Notes: a model not told the origin generated them from the sequence alone. Positions 42,483 to 54,408 are shown, counted from the stretch's first letter. The stretch: DNA of 64,000 nucleotides from Burkholderiaceae bacterium (GCA_024235855.1 JACKLN010000001.1:124001-188000); one strand, 5' to 3'. Numbers and translations are program-made.

Positions 42483-42914
42483 CTACTTCGCCCCGCGGTG
42501 CTCGCAGTCCGTCTTCGTGCAGTTGGCATAAAGGGCCAGCGAATGCTCCTGCAGCTGGAAGCCGCGCGACTCGGCCACCGCACGTTGACGGGCCTCGATC
42601 TCGGGGTCGAAGAACTCCTCGACCCGACCGCAGTTCAGGCACACGAGATGGTCGTGGTGCTGGCCCTCGTTGAGCTCGAACACCGCCTTGCCCGACTCGA
42701 AGTTGCTGCGCGACAGCAGCCCGGCCTGCTCGAACTGCATCAGCACGCGGTAGACCGTGGCCAGGCCGATGTCGGAACCGTCGGCCAGCAGCGCCTTGAA
42801 CACGTCCTCGGCCGTCATGTGGCGGCGCTCGGACTGCTGGAAGACCTCCAGGATCTTGATGCGGGGCAGCGTGGCCTTCAGGCCGCTGCTCTTGAGTTCT
42901 TCGACGTGCGTCAT
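42483..42914 (-). CDS. fur: Ferric uptake regulator Fur
   Basis: 143 aa from the ATG at 42914 (a TTG at 42920 is less likely). The DNA-binding part is AEDVFKALLADGSDIGLATV; the metal-binding His cluster is HHDHLVCLNCG with Cys92 and Cys95 of the structural zinc site, completed by Cys132 and Cys137. It represses iron-uptake genes when loaded with Fe2+. Divergent from bamE, the arrangement usual in Burkholderiales; a TAGAAT box for bamE lies at 42953-42958. Confidence 0.94.
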   Translation of the reverse strand: MTHVEELKSSGLKATLPRIKILEVFQQSERRHMTAEDVFKALLADGSDIGLATVYRVLMQFEQAGLLSRSNFESGKAVFELNEGQHHDHLVCLNCGRVEEFFDPEIEARQRAVAESRGFQLQEHSLALYANCTKTDCEHRGAK

Positions 42915-43012
42915 GGCCAATCTCGCGGGCAGCCCGGCGGGCAGGGGCCCGCTAGAATCAGCCGATCATAGCCAGCCCGTCGGCGCAAACCTCCGTTGCG
43001 CGCGGGGAACCC

Positions 43013-43528
43013 ATGATCCGAATCCTGTTGTCCACGGCCGCAGCCGCCCTCCTGGCGGGCTGCGCGTCGCAGTTGCAGACCAGCCAGACCCTGTTCGGCC
43101 TGGTCACGCCCTACCGCATGGAACTGGTGCAGGGCAACGTCATCACGCAGGAACTGCTGGCGCGCGTGCGCCCTGGGCTGAACCGGCGCCAGGTGCGTGA
43201 CCTGCTCGGCACGCCGCTGCTCACCGACGTCTTCCACGGCAACCGCTGGGACTACGTCTTCGTCATCGAACGCCAGGGCCGGCCGGCGCAGCGGCGCAAC
43301 ATCGTGCTGCGCTTCGACGGCGACGTGCTGGCCAGCATCGACGCCGGCGAGCTGCCCACCGAGCAGCAGTTCGTCTCGTCGATCACGCGCGAGGCGAAGT
43401 ACCCCGACCGCAAGCTCGAGCTCACCGAGGAAGAGCGCGCCGCCCTGCCCAAGCCGCCGGCGCGTGCCGCGTCGGCGGCCGAGCCCAGCGGGCCCGTGCG
43501 GCCCTACCCGCCGCTCGAAGGCGAGTGA
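43013..43528 (+). CDS. bamE: Outer membrane assembly lipoprotein BamE
   Basis: 171 aa. Lipobox LLAGC with acylated Cys17. The SmpA/OmlA fold is recognised by GNVITQELLARVRPGLNRRQ, LLGTPLLTDVFHGNRWDYVF and IVLRFDGDVLASID. It belongs to the BAM complex that inserts beta-barrel proteins. The C-terminal 40 residues are Pro/Ala-rich and beyond the usual domain. It overlaps the possible GTG start of dapB. Confidence 0.92.
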   Translation: MIRILLSTAAAALLAGCASQLQTSQTLFGLVTPYRMELVQGNVITQELLARVRPGLNRRQVRDLLGTPLLTDVFHGNRWDYVFVIERQGRPAQRRNIVLRFDGDVLASIDAGELPTEQQFVSSITREAKYPDRKLELTEEERAALPKPPARAASAAEPSGPVRPYPPLEGE

Positions 43529-43548
43529 TCGCCGCCGAGGGCAAGACG

Positions 43549-44346
43549 ATGAAGTTCTGCATCGCCGGCGCGTCCGGCCGGATGGGCCGCATGCTGATCG
43601 AAGCCGTGATGTCCAGCCCTGGCGACGCGCTCAGCGGCGCGCTCGACCACGCCGCCAGCCCGGCGCTGGGCGAGGACGCCGCGGCCTTCCTCGGGCGTCC
43701 CTGCGGCGTCGCCATCACGGCCGACCTGGCCCAGGGCCTGGCCGGCGCGGATGTGCTGATCGACTTCACCCGGCCCGAAGGCACGCTGGCCCACCTGACC
43801 GCCTGCCGCGCCGCCGGCGTGCGCATGGTCATCGGCACCACCGGGTTCGACGATGCCGGCAAGGCCGCCATCGCCGACGCGGCACGCGAGATCCCCATCG
43901 TCTTCGCCGCCAACATGAGCGTGGGCGTCAACGTCGCGCTCAGGCTGCTGGAGATGGCCGCCAAGGCGCTGGCCACCGGCTACGACGTCGAGATCGTCGA
44001 GGCCCACCACAGGCACAAGGTGGACGCGCCCAGCGGCACCGCGCTGGCGATGGGCGAGGCCATCGCGGCGGCGCAGGGCAAGGCGCTGAAGGACTGTGCC
44101 GTGTATGCCCGCGAAGGCCACACCGGCGAACGCGAGCCCGGCACCATCGGCTTTGCCACCATCCGCGGCGGCGACGTCATCGGCGACCACCAGGTGATGT
44201 TCCTCGGCACCGGCGAACGCATCGAGATCGCGCACCGCAGCAACAGCCGCCAGGGCTACGCGCAGGGCAGCCTGCGTGCCGCGCACTTCCTCGCCAGCCG
44301 CGCGCCCGGCCTGTACGACATGGCCGACGTGCTCGGCCTGCGCTGA
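43549..44346 (+). CDS. dapB: 4-hydroxy-tetrahydrodipicolinate reductase DapB
   Basis: 265 aa from the ATG at 43549; a GTG at 43525 would overlap the bamE stop. The NAD(P) motif is IAGASGRMGRML and the catalytic region is VEAHHRHKVDAPSGTAL (His pair and Lys). TTGFDDAGKAAI precedes it. The enzyme carries out the second step of the diaminopimelate/lysine route, feeding peptidoglycan synthesis. Confidence 0.94.
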   Translation: MKFCIAGASGRMGRMLIEAVMSSPGDALSGALDHAASPALGEDAAAFLGRPCGVAITADLAQGLAGADVLIDFTRPEGTLAHLTACRAAGVRMVIGTTGFDDAGKAAIADAAREIPIVFAANMSVGVNVALRLLEMAAKALATGYDVEIVEAHHRHKVDAPSGTALAMGEAIAAAQGKALKDCAVYAREGHTGEREPGTIGFATIRGGDVIGDHQVMFLGTGERIEIAHRSNSRQGYAQGSLRAAHFLASRAPGLYDMADVLGLR

Positions 44347-44360
44347 CGGCCAGGTCTACG

Positions 44361-45038
44361 ATGTCGGGCTGGCAAGCCTTCTGGGCCTCGACCGACGCCG
44401 TCGGCGCTTTCGTGGCCGTGCTGCTGCTGGGCATGTCGGTCAGCGCCTGGGTCGTCATCCTCTGGAAGGGCTGGGTGCTGCGGCGCGCTGCGCGCGACAT
44501 CCGCCAGGCCGTGCCGGCCTTCTGGGCCGGGTCCAACCTGGCCGACGGCCGCAAGCGCCTGTCGGCCATGGACCGTGAACGCGTGCTGCTGCCGTTGTTC
44601 GATGCCGCCGTGGCCGCACCGGCCCGCGGGTCGCTCGAAGCCAACGGCGCCCGCGAGGACCAGCTCACCCGCCGCCTGCGCGACGCGCTGCACCGCGGCC
44701 TGGCGCACCTGCAGTTCGGCCAGGTGCTGCTGGCCTCGGTGGGCAGCACGGCGCCCTTCGTCGGCCTGTTCGGCACCGTCTGGGGCGTCTACCACGCGCT
44801 GGCGGGCATCGCCGGCGCCGGCGCGATCGGCATCGACCAGGTCTCCGGTCCCATCGGCGAGGCCCTGATCATGACCGCCGCCGGCATCGCCGTGGCGGTG
44901 CCGGCCGTGCTGGCCTACAACCTGTTCGGCCAGTGGATCGCGGCCAGCGAGGCCGAGCTCGAGGGCTTCGCGCACGACCTGCGGCAGATGGTGATGCAGT
45001 ACCGGCCAGCAGCGGCCGACCCCGCGGAGCGCGCCTGA
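44361..45038 (+). CDS. exbB: MotA/TolQ/ExbB proton channel protein
   Basis: 225 aa with three membrane helices (AVGAFVAVLLLGMSVSAWVV near the start; LLASVGSTAPFVGLFGTVWG; EALIMTAAGIAVAVPAVLAY). The last two line the proton path, and the Thr/Pro-rich GSTAPFVGLFGTVWGVYHA is the family hallmark. With ExbD it uses the proton gradient to energise TonB or Tol proteins; no tonB or tolA is adjacent. TGATG overlap with exbD. Confidence 0.88.
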   Translation: MSGWQAFWASTDAVGAFVAVLLLGMSVSAWVVILWKGWVLRRAARDIRQAVPAFWAGSNLADGRKRLSAMDRERVLLPLFDAAVAAPARGSLEANGAREDQLTRRLRDALHRGLAHLQFGQVLLASVGSTAPFVGLFGTVWGVYHALAGIAGAGAIGIDQVSGPIGEALIMTAAGIAVAVPAVLAYNLFGQWIAASEAELEGFAHDLRQMVMQYRPAAADPAERA

Positions 45039-45475
45039 TGGCCTTCGGCCGCCTGGAGCGCGCAGCCGCCTCGCGGCCGATGAGCGACATCAACATGACG
45101 CCGCTGATCGACGTGATGCTGGTGCTGCTGGTGATCTTCATCGTCACCGCGCCGCTGATCGGCCAGAGCCTGAAGCTCGACCTGCCGACGACGGCCGCCG
45201 GCACGCCCAACGAGACGCCGGCCTTCGTGGCGCTGGCGCTCGACGCCCAGGGCCAGCTGTTCCTGGCCGGCAACCCGGCCACGCCCGAGGCCGTGGCCGA
45301 CGCGGTGCGCGACGCCGCCCGCCGCGACCCCGAGACGGAGGTCCAGCTGCGTGCCGACCAGGCCGTGCCCTACGGCCGCGTGGCCGAGCTCATCGGCCTG
45401 GTGCAGCAGGCCGGGCTGAACCGCATCGGCTTCGTCACCGAGGCGCCCGCGGCCGTTGCCGCACCGCCGAAATAG
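45038..45475 (+). CDS. exbD: ExbD/TolR biopolymer transport protein
   Basis: 145 aa. One helix (LIDVMLVLLVIFIVTAPLIG) carries the proton-conducting Asp in INMTPLIDVML, followed by a periplasmic domain ending QQAGLNRIGFVTE. It is the partner of the ExbB-like protein just upstream. Whether the pair serves TonB or Tol function is not clear from sequence. Confidence 0.9.
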   Translation: MAFGRLERAAASRPMSDINMTPLIDVMLVLLVIFIVTAPLIGQSLKLDLPTTAAGTPNETPAFVALALDAQGQLFLAGNPATPEAVADAVRDAARRDPETEVQLRADQAVPYGRVAELIGLVQQAGLNRIGFVTEAPAAVAAPPK

Positions 45476-45500
45476 CGGGCCCGCTCCCTACAATCCGGGC

Positions 45501-48146
<2,646 letters not shown>

Positions 48147-48150
48147 CGGC

Positions 48151-48645
48151 ATGCGCCGTCGCCATGTGCTGACGACCCTGGCCGCCACGGCGGCATCGGC
48201 CCTGACAGCGGGCTGCGGCTTCCGCCTGGCCGCGCCGCCGAGCTACCCGTTCCGCAGCATCGCGCTGGTCGGTTTCGCGCCCGGCTCGCCGCTGGCCGCC
48301 GACCTGCGACGCGCGCTCGCCGGCCGTGTCGAGGTCAAGGCGGTGCCGGCCGAGGCCGAGGTGGTGCTGCAGGCGCTGGTGGACCGGCGCGAGCGCAGCG
48401 CCGCCGCCGCCACGGCCGCCGGCCAGGTGCGCGAACTGCAGCTGCGCCTGCTGGCCACCGTGCGCGCCGACACGCCCACCGGCCGGCCGCTGCTGCCGCC
48501 GGTGGCGCTGCGCCTGGTGCGTGAACTCAGCACCACCGAAGCCGCCACGCTGGCCAAGGCCGCCGAGGAGGCGGAGATCTTCCGCGAGATGCAGGACGAC
48601 GTCGTGGCCCAGCTGCTGCGACGGCTGGCGGCGCTGCCGGTGTAG
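48151..48645 (+). CDS. lptE: LPS-assembly lipoprotein LptE
   Basis: 164 aa. Lipobox LTAGC with Cys22 followed by GFRLAAPPSYPFRSIALVGF, the LptE start pattern. A C-terminal helical part (ATLAKAAEEAEIFREMQDDV) completes the domain. It plugs LptD in the outer membrane for LPS export. It starts 5 bp after leuS and 11 bp before holA, as in many relatives. Confidence 0.88.
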   Translation: MRRRHVLTTLAATAASALTAGCGFRLAAPPSYPFRSIALVGFAPGSPLAADLRRALAGRVEVKAVPAEAEVVLQALVDRRERSAAAATAAGQVRELQLRLLATVRADTPTGRPLLPPVALRLVRELSTTEAATLAKAAEEAEIFREMQDDVVAQLLRRLAALPV

Positions 48646-48655
48646 GGTCGGTCAG

Positions 48656-49756
48656 ATGCAGATCCGCCCCGACCAGCTGGCCGCGCAACTGCAGCGCGGC
48701 CTGCGACCGCTGTACACCGTGCATGGCGACGAGCCGCTGCTGGCGCAGGAGGCCTGTGACGCCATCCGCGCCGCCGCGCGCGCGGCCGGCTACACCGAGC
48801 GCAAGGTCTTCGCCGTGGGCGGTGCGCATTTCGACTGGGCGGGCGTGCTCGGCGCCGCCCAGTCGATGAGCCTGTTCGCCGACCGCCAGCTCATCGAGAT
48901 CCGCATCCCCGGCGGCAAGCCCGGCAAGGAAGGCTCCGAGGCGCTGCAGCGCTACTGTGAGCAGCTCGGCGACGACGTGCTGACCATCGTGCAGTTGCCG
49001 CGCCTGGACGGCCAGCAGCTCAAGAGCGCCTGGTTCGCGGCCCTGGATCGCGCCGGCGCCACCGTGCGCGTGGAGCCGGTGGAGCGCCGCGCGCTGCCGG
49101 CGTGGATCGCGCAGCGGCTGGCCGCACAGGGCCAGCGCGTGGCCGATGGCGAGGCCGGGCAGCAGGCGCTGGCCTTCTTCGCCGACCGCGTCGAGGGCAA
49201 CCTGCTGGCCGCACACCAGGAGCTGCAGAAGCTGGCGCTGCTGTACCCCGAGGGCGAGCTGAGCTTCGACCAGATCGAGGCCGCGGTGCTGGACGTGGCG
49301 CGCTACGACGTCTGGCGCTTCACCGAGGCCGTGCTGCAAGGCCAGACGGCACGCGCGCTGCGCATGCTCGACGGCCTGCGCGCCGAAGGCGAGGCAGCGG
49401 TGCTGGTGCACTGGACACTGGCGGCCGACCTGCAGGCGCTCAAGCGCGCGCGCGACGCGCTCGACAGTGGTCGGCCGCTGCCGATGGCGCTGCAGGAGGC
49501 GCGCGTGTGGGGCGCCCGCCAGCGCCTGTTCGAGCGCGTGCTGCCCGGCCTGCCGGCGCACACGCTGGCCCACCTGGTGGAGGCCGCCAGCATCTGCGAC
49601 GGCCTGGTCAAGGGCCTGCGCCACCCCGACTGGCCGGCCGAGCCCTGGGACGCATTGCGCCAGCTGGTGCTGATGGCGCTGCAGGCCGTGATGGCCACCC
49701 GCACCACCACGCCACGCGGCCAGACCGCCACGCGGCTGGTGCTGCACGCCGGCTGA
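48656..49756 (+). CDS. holA: DNA polymerase III delta subunit HolA
   Basis: 366 aa from the ATG at 48656. The N-terminal domain starts with RGLRPLYTVHGDEPLLAQEA (phosphate-binding-loop-like), and the AAA+ collar domain continues through FFADRVEGNLLAAHQELQKL and YDVWRFTEAVLQGQTARALR. It opens the beta clamp in the clamp loader. Third gene of the leuS-lptE-holA group. Confidence 0.92.
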   Translation: MQIRPDQLAAQLQRGLRPLYTVHGDEPLLAQEACDAIRAAARAAGYTERKVFAVGGAHFDWAGVLGAAQSMSLFADRQLIEIRIPGGKPGKEGSEALQRYCEQLGDDVLTIVQLPRLDGQQLKSAWFAALDRAGATVRVEPVERRALPAWIAQRLAAQGQRVADGEAGQQALAFFADRVEGNLLAAHQELQKLALLYPEGELSFDQIEAAVLDVARYDVWRFTEAVLQGQTARALRMLDGLRAEGEAAVLVHWTLAADLQALKRARDALDSGRPLPMALQEARVWGARQRLFERVLPGLPAHTLAHLVEAASICDGLVKGLRHPDWPAEPWDALRQLVLMALQAVMATRTTTPRGQTATRLVLHAG

Positions 49757-49778
49757 TCACCCAAGGCCCGGGCGGCAT

Positions 49779-50678
49779 TCAGTAGCCGCGGCTGCGGTCC
49801 ACCAGATGGGCCAGCGGGCGCCCGTCGACCAGCGCCTGCAGGTTGGCCGCCACCACGGCCGCGGCGCTGCGCGGGTCGGTGGCCGCGGCCACGTGCGGCA
49901 GCACGGTCACGCGCTCGTGGGTCCAGAAGGCGTGGTCCGGCGGCAGCGGTTCCTGCGTGAACACGTCGAGCACCGCGTGCTGCAGATGGCCGCGGTCCAG
50001 CGCGGCCAGCAGGTCGGTGTCGACGACATGCCCGCCGCGCGCCAGGTTCACCAGCGCCGCCCCGGCCGGCAGCCGCGCCAGGAAGCGGGCATCGATCAGG
50101 CTGCGCGTGGCCGGCGTCAACGGCAGCAGGTTGATCACGATGTCGGCCTGCGACAGCGACGAGTCCAGATCGTCGCCGCGCGCCCAGTAGGCCACGCGGT
50201 AGCCGGCATCGGCCAGTCGCCGGCCCACGGTGCGGCCGAGTTCACCACGGCCGAGCACCAGCACGCGCACCTCGTCGGCACGCCGCTGCGGGTGCGGCAG
50301 CCACTGCCGCTGGCGCTGCTGGCGGGCATACGCCAGGAAGTCGCGATGCAGCGACAGCACGGCCCAGTGCGCGGTCTCGGCCATGGCCACGCTCATCATG
50401 GGGTCGACCATGCGCGCCAGGGGCACCCCTGACGGCAGCGTGGGGTCGGTCACCAGGCGCTCCACGCCGGCCCACAACGACTGCACCAGCGCCAGGTTCG
50501 GCAGCCCCTGCAGCGCGCCGGGTGGCGGGTTGGCCACCACCGCAGCCCGCACCTGTTCTGGTGCAGCCCGGGCCCCGGCCTCGTCGAGCCAGTGTCCCTG
50601 GGGCCACGCCGCCGCCAGCGCCGATCGCCAGAGTTCACGTTCGCCGGTGTCGAATCGGCCACAGAGCAGGATGTGCAT
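49779..50678 (-). CDS. GhrA-like D-2-hydroxyacid dehydrogenase
   Basis: 299 aa from the ATG at 50678. Rossmann motif VLVLGRGELGRTVGRRL; catalytic Arg in LVNLARGGHVVDTDLL, Glu in VFTQEPLPPDHAFW and His in VTVLPHVAAATDP. It resembles glyoxylate/hydroxypyruvate reductase A, NADPH-dependent and cytoplasmic. It is convergent with holA and divergent from the solute-binding protein gene across 35 bp. Confidence 0.85.
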   Translation of the reverse strand: MHILLCGRFDTGERELWRSALAAAWPQGHWLDEAGARAAPEQVRAAVVANPPPGALQGLPNLALVQSLWAGVERLVTDPTLPSGVPLARMVDPMMSVAMAETAHWAVLSLHRDFLAYARQQRQRQWLPHPQRRADEVRVLVLGRGELGRTVGRRLADAGYRVAYWARGDDLDSSLSQADIVINLLPLTPATRSLIDARFLARLPAGAALVNLARGGHVVDTDLLAALDRGHLQHAVLDVFTQEPLPPDHAFWTHERVTVLPHVAAATDPRSAAAVVAANLQALVDGRPLAHLVDRSRGY

Positions 50679-50713
50679 GGACGAGGAGGCTAGCGCAGAC
50701 CAGAATCCACGGC

Positions 50714-51418
50714 ATGCGCCGCCTGTTGCTGTACCTGTCGCTGGCTGCGGGGTCGATGGCGCACGCCGCCCCTGCGCTGACCCTGCACTACCAGGAACGC
50801 CCGCCCTATTCCGCCACCGACCCCCAGGGCCAGGTGAGCGGTCTGGTGGCCGAGCCCGCCGCCCGCGCACTGCAGGCCGCCGGCATCGCGTTCGCGTGGG
50901 CGCGCACCCCCAACCAGCGGCAGCTCGCGCTGATCCAGGGCGAGGCCACGGGCCTGCACTGCGGCGTGGGCTGGTTCCGCAACGCGGGTCGCGAGGCCCT
51001 GGGCCGCTTCAGCGCGCCGCTGTACCGCGACAGCCCGCTGGCCGCCCTGGTGCGTGCCGGCGCCTGGCGCGAGCCCTCGGCCACGGCCGCCACGCTGCTG
51101 TCGGCACCCAGTCTGCGGCTGCTGGTGAAGGACGGTTACTCCTACGGCCCCCGCCTCGACGCGCTGATCGCCGCAGCGGCGCACCCGCCGCTGCGCACCA
51201 GTGTCGAACCGGTGCAGATGGCGCGCATGCTGGCCTCCGACCGCGCCGACTGGATGCTCGTCGCCCCCGAGGAGGCCGAGATGCTGACGGCCCCCGGCCT
51301 GCGCCTGCTGCCGCTCACCGACGAGCCCAGGGGTCAGACGCGCCACCTCTATTGCAGCCGCGCCGTGCCCGCCGAGTGGATGGCGCGCATCGACCGCGCG
51401 CTCGCCGCCATCCGTTGA
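50714..51418 (+). CDS. Periplasmic solute-binding protein (SBP_bac_3-like)
   Basis: 234 aa. Signal peptide (RLLLYLSLAAGSMAHA) and a two-lobe binding fold as in amino-acid-binding proteins: LHYQERPPYSATDPQGQVSG, then LAEPAARALQ-like VAEPAARALQAAG, and DWMLVAPEEAEML. No transporter genes accompany it. It overlaps the GGDEF/EAL gene by one base, so it probably passes ligand information to that protein's periplasmic part. The ligand is unknown. Confidence 0.76.
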   Translation: MRRLLLYLSLAAGSMAHAAPALTLHYQERPPYSATDPQGQVSGLVAEPAARALQAAGIAFAWARTPNQRQLALIQGEATGLHCGVGWFRNAGREALGRFSAPLYRDSPLAALVRAGAWREPSATAATLLSAPSLRLLVKDGYSYGPRLDALIAAAAHPPLRTSVEPVQMARMLASDRADWMLVAPEEAEMLTAPGLRLLPLTDEPRGQTRHLYCSRAVPAEWMARIDRALAAIR

Positions 51419-53415
51419 TGCATCTGCCCCGCTTGTCGCTTCGCGGTGCGGTCCTGGCAGCGATCGTCGCCGGTGTGGTGCTGCCTGCGGGCCTGGTCAT
51501 CGTCATCGGCGACTACACCGCCCGTCGTTCCCAGCAGCCGGTGGTCGACCGCACGCGCAGCGCCGTCGTCGCGCTGGCCACGGCAGCGCTCACCGAACCG
51601 GCATGGACCCTCAGCCAGCCCGGATTGCAGGCGGCGATCGAGGGCATCCTGCGCGAGCCGTCGGTCTGCGGGGTCGAGGTACTGGACGTGCAGCCCACGG
51701 TCGACGCACCGGACCTCCGTCGCGACCATTGCCCGACATCGCCGCAGGCCGTGGTGCGCGAGGCGTCCGTCCGTTACGAAGGCCAGACGATTGCCCGCGT
51801 GCGCGTGCACTTCGACGACCGCGAACTCGACCGTCTGTTGGTCGAGCGTCGCCTGAGCACGCTGTGGCTGGTCGCGCTGCAGGTGCTCGCAGGTGGCGTC
51901 GTCATCGCGGGGCTGATGTCGTCGCGCCTGGTGCGGCCCATCGAGGCGCTGAAGCGGCAGGCCGACAGCCTCACCCACCGCCGCGCCGATCCACGGCCCG
52001 ACTGGACGGACGACGATGAACTCGGGCAGCTCGGTCGGCACCTGACCAGCGTGCACACGCAGGTCTGGCAGCTGATCGACGAACTCGAGCACAAGAACGA
52101 GGCACTGCGCCAGATGGCGATGCACGATGCGCTCACCGGCCTGCCGAACCGCACGCTGCTGCGCGAGCTGTTCACGGTGGCAGCGGCACAGGCACGGCGC
52201 GAGGGCGGGCGCCTGGTGCTGATGTTCGTCGACCTCGACCACTTCAAGGCCGTCAACGACACCCACGGCCACGCGGCAGGCGACGCACTGCTGCAGGCCG
52301 TGGCCACCCGCCTGCGGCAGTGCCTTCGCGAGTCCGACGTGGTCTGCCGCATGGCGGGCGACGAGTTCCTGGTGCTGATGCCCGATTGCGACGATACCGC
52401 CGCCGACCATGCGGCCGCCCGCGTCATCGAGCAGCTGCGGCAGCCGCAGCCGCTGCACGGCGTGGCCGAGGCGCTGCGCATCGGCAGCAGCATCGGCATC
52501 GCGCGCTTCCCCGACGACGCCGAAGACTTCGACGCCCTGGTGCATGCCGCCGACGTGGCCATGTACCGCAGCAAGCAGCTCGGCCGCGGCCGCCACGGTT
52601 TCTATCACGTCGACATGGACACCGAACTGCGGGTCCGCCGGACCCTGGAGCGGGAGCTCGCCGACGCGATCGACGCGGGGCAGCTGCGCCTGCACTACCA
52701 GCCCGTGGTCGATCCGCACGACGGCCGCATCGTCGGTGCCGAGGCCCTCGCCCGCTGGGCCCACCCGGTGCACGGCCTGCTCGGTGCCGACCGCTTCATC
52801 GACGTGGCCGAGGGCTGCGGCCTGGTGGTGCCGCTGGGCAACTGGGTGCTGGAGACGGCCTGCGCGCAGCTGGCGGCCTGGCGTGCCTCGGGCGCCGAGG
52901 GCCTGCAACTGGCCATCAACGTCTCCGCACTTCAGCTGCGCGACGAGGACTTTCCGGCGCGGGTGGCGGCGGCCGTGCGCCGCCATGGCCTGCCCCGCCA
53001 TGCCCTGGAACTGGAGCTGACCGAGGTCACGCTGCTGGCCGATGGCGACGCCACGCAGCGCGCCGTGGCGGCGCTGCGTGCTGCGGGCGTGCGCCTGGCG
53101 GTGGACGACTTCGGCTGCGGCTACTCGTCGCTGGCGACGCTGAAGATGCTGCAGCCCGACCGCATGAAGATCGACCGCAGCTTCGTCCGCGACCTGCCCC
53201 ACAGCTCGGGCGACGGTGCGCTGGTGCAGGCCATGTTCGGCATGGCGCGCGCGCTGGACGTCGAGGTGGTGGCCGAAGGCGTCGAGACCGAGGCTCACCG
53301 GGCCTGGCTGCTGGGCTGCGGCCCGCATCTGCAGCAAGGCTGGCTGTGGGCGCGCGCCCTGCCAGCCGACGAGTTCGCGACCCTGCTGCCGGCGTTGACG
53401 CTGTCCGTCAGCTGA
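51418..53415 (+). CDS. Membrane GGDEF/EAL cyclic-di-GMP protein
   Basis: 665 aa. Helix 1 (about 11-30), a periplasmic part (31-148), helix 2 (150-168), a HAMP-like linker, then a GGDEF domain with active site AGDEF (313-317) and the product-binding I-site RESD (304-307) exactly five residues before it, and an EAL domain (EAL at 442-444; VDDFGCGYSSLATLKML intact). Both the cyclase with feedback site and the phosphodiesterase look complete. Input probably comes from the adjacent binding protein. It ends overlapping pncC tail to tail by 8 bp. Confidence 0.9.
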   Translation: MHLPRLSLRGAVLAAIVAGVVLPAGLVIVIGDYTARRSQQPVVDRTRSAVVALATAALTEPAWTLSQPGLQAAIEGILREPSVCGVEVLDVQPTVDAPDLRRDHCPTSPQAVVREASVRYEGQTIARVRVHFDDRELDRLLVERRLSTLWLVALQVLAGGVVIAGLMSSRLVRPIEALKRQADSLTHRRADPRPDWTDDDELGQLGRHLTSVHTQVWQLIDELEHKNEALRQMAMHDALTGLPNRTLLRELFTVAAAQARREGGRLVLMFVDLDHFKAVNDTHGHAAGDALLQAVATRLRQCLRESDVVCRMAGDEFLVLMPDCDDTAADHAAARVIEQLRQPQPLHGVAEALRIGSSIGIARFPDDAEDFDALVHAADVAMYRSKQLGRGRHGFYHVDMDTELRVRRTLERELADAIDAGQLRLHYQPVVDPHDGRIVGAEALARWAHPVHGLLGADRFIDVAEGCGLVVPLGNWVLETACAQLAAWRASGAEGLQLAINVSALQLRDEDFPARVAAAVRRHGLPRHALELELTEVTLLADGDATQRAVAALRAAGVRLAVDDFGCGYSSLATLKMLQPDRMKIDRSFVRDLPHSSGDGALVQAMFGMARALDVEVVAEGVETEAHRAWLLGCGPHLQQGWLWARALPADEFATLLPALTLSVS

Positions 53416-53902
53416 CGGGTCCGGTACGCTGCAGCAGGCGCAACAGCGCGGCGGCCACCGTCTGCGCGCGCACGGCATCGCGGTCGCCGTCGAGCTGCAG
53501 CCGCTCGGCCGTGGTGCTGCCACCGCCGGCCACCGCCAGCCACACCGTGCCCACCGGCTTGCCCGGCACCGCACCGCCCGGGCCGGCGATGCCGGTCACC
53601 GCCACGGCCAGCTGCACCGGTGCGTGGTTCAACGCACCCTCGGCCATCGCGCGTGCCACGGGTTCGCTGACCGCACCGTGCGCGGCGATCAGCGCCGCGT
53701 CCACGCCCAGCATCGTGGTCTTGGCGGCGTTGCTGTAGGTGACGAAGGCGCGCTCGAACCAGTCGCTGGAACCGGCCACTGCCGTGCACGCCGCGGCGAT
53801 GGCGCCGCCAGTGCAGCTCTCGGCCGTGGCCAGCATCCAGCCGCGGGCGCGCAGTGCCTCGCCGAGCACCTGCACGTCGGGTTCGAATCGCATCAGTTCC
53901 AT
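53408..53902 (-). CDS. pncC: CinA-like nicotinamide-nucleotide amidase PncC
   Basis: 164 aa from the ATG at 53902; a second ATG at 53893 would sit in a TGATG overlap with pgpA and is equally plausible. The catalytic Ser29 is in ATAESCTGGAI; SDWFERAFVTYSNAAKTTML and AVTGIAGPGGAVPGKPVGTV are typical. It removes the amide from nicotinamide mononucleotide and recycles NAD. It is a stand-alone domain without the CinA N-terminus. Confidence 0.88.
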   Translation of the reverse strand: MELMRFEPDVQVLGEALRARGWMLATAESCTGGAIAAACTAVAGSSDWFERAFVTYSNAAKTTMLGVDAALIAAHGAVSEPVARAMAEGALNHAPVQLAVAVTGIAGPGGAVPGKPVGTVWLAVAGGGSTTAERLQLDGDRDAVRAQTVAAALLRLLQRTGPVS

Positions 53903-54408
53903 GCCACCGTCCACAGGGCCAGCAGCAGCAGCGTGCAGGCCGCGGCCACCAGGTCGTCGAACAGGATGCCGAAGCCCTCGCGCCAGCCGATGGCGGTGCC
54001 GGGGCGCAGCTTGTAGCGTGCGTCGGCCCAGCCCACCGGCGGCGGCTTGGCGGCGTCGAAGAAGCGGAACAGCGCGAACGCCGCCAACTGGCCGACGAAG
54101 CCTGCCGGCGTCCAGATCCACAGCACCAGCCAGAAGGCCAGGATCTCGTCCCAGACGATGGCGCCGGGATCGCCCACGCCCAGGTGCTGCGCGGTGCGCG
54201 TGCAGGCCCACCAGCCGACGCCGAAACCCGCCACCAGCAGCAGCGCCCAGCCGCGGTCGTCGAGCCAGCGGTCCAGCACCAGGAAAGCCACCCAGGCCCA
54301 CAGCGTGCCCACGGTGCCTGCCGCCTTGGGCGCCAGGCCGCTGCCGAACCCCAGCGCGATCCACCGCGCCGGGTGGCGCAGCATGAAGCCGGCCGTGGCG
54401 CGGGTCAC
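53893..54408 (-). CDS. pgpA: Phosphatidylglycerophosphatase A
   Basis: 171 aa from a GTG at 54408 (GTGA overlap with thiL). PgpA features are the start region IALGFGSGLAPKAAGTVGTL and the metal-binding motif AIVWDEILAFW, then FFDAAKPPPVGWADARYKLR and EGFGILFDDLVAA, between hydrophobic helices. It dephosphorylates phosphatidylglycerol phosphate in the inner membrane. thiL-pgpA is a common pair. Confidence 0.92.
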   Translation of the reverse strand: MTRATAGFMLRHPARWIALGFGSGLAPKAAGTVGTLWAWVAFLVLDRWLDDRGWALLLVAGFGVGWWACTRTAQHLGVGDPGAIVWDEILAFWLVLWIWTPAGFVGQLAAFALFRFFDAAKPPPVGWADARYKLRPGTAIGWREGFGILFDDLVAAACTLLLLALWTVAWN

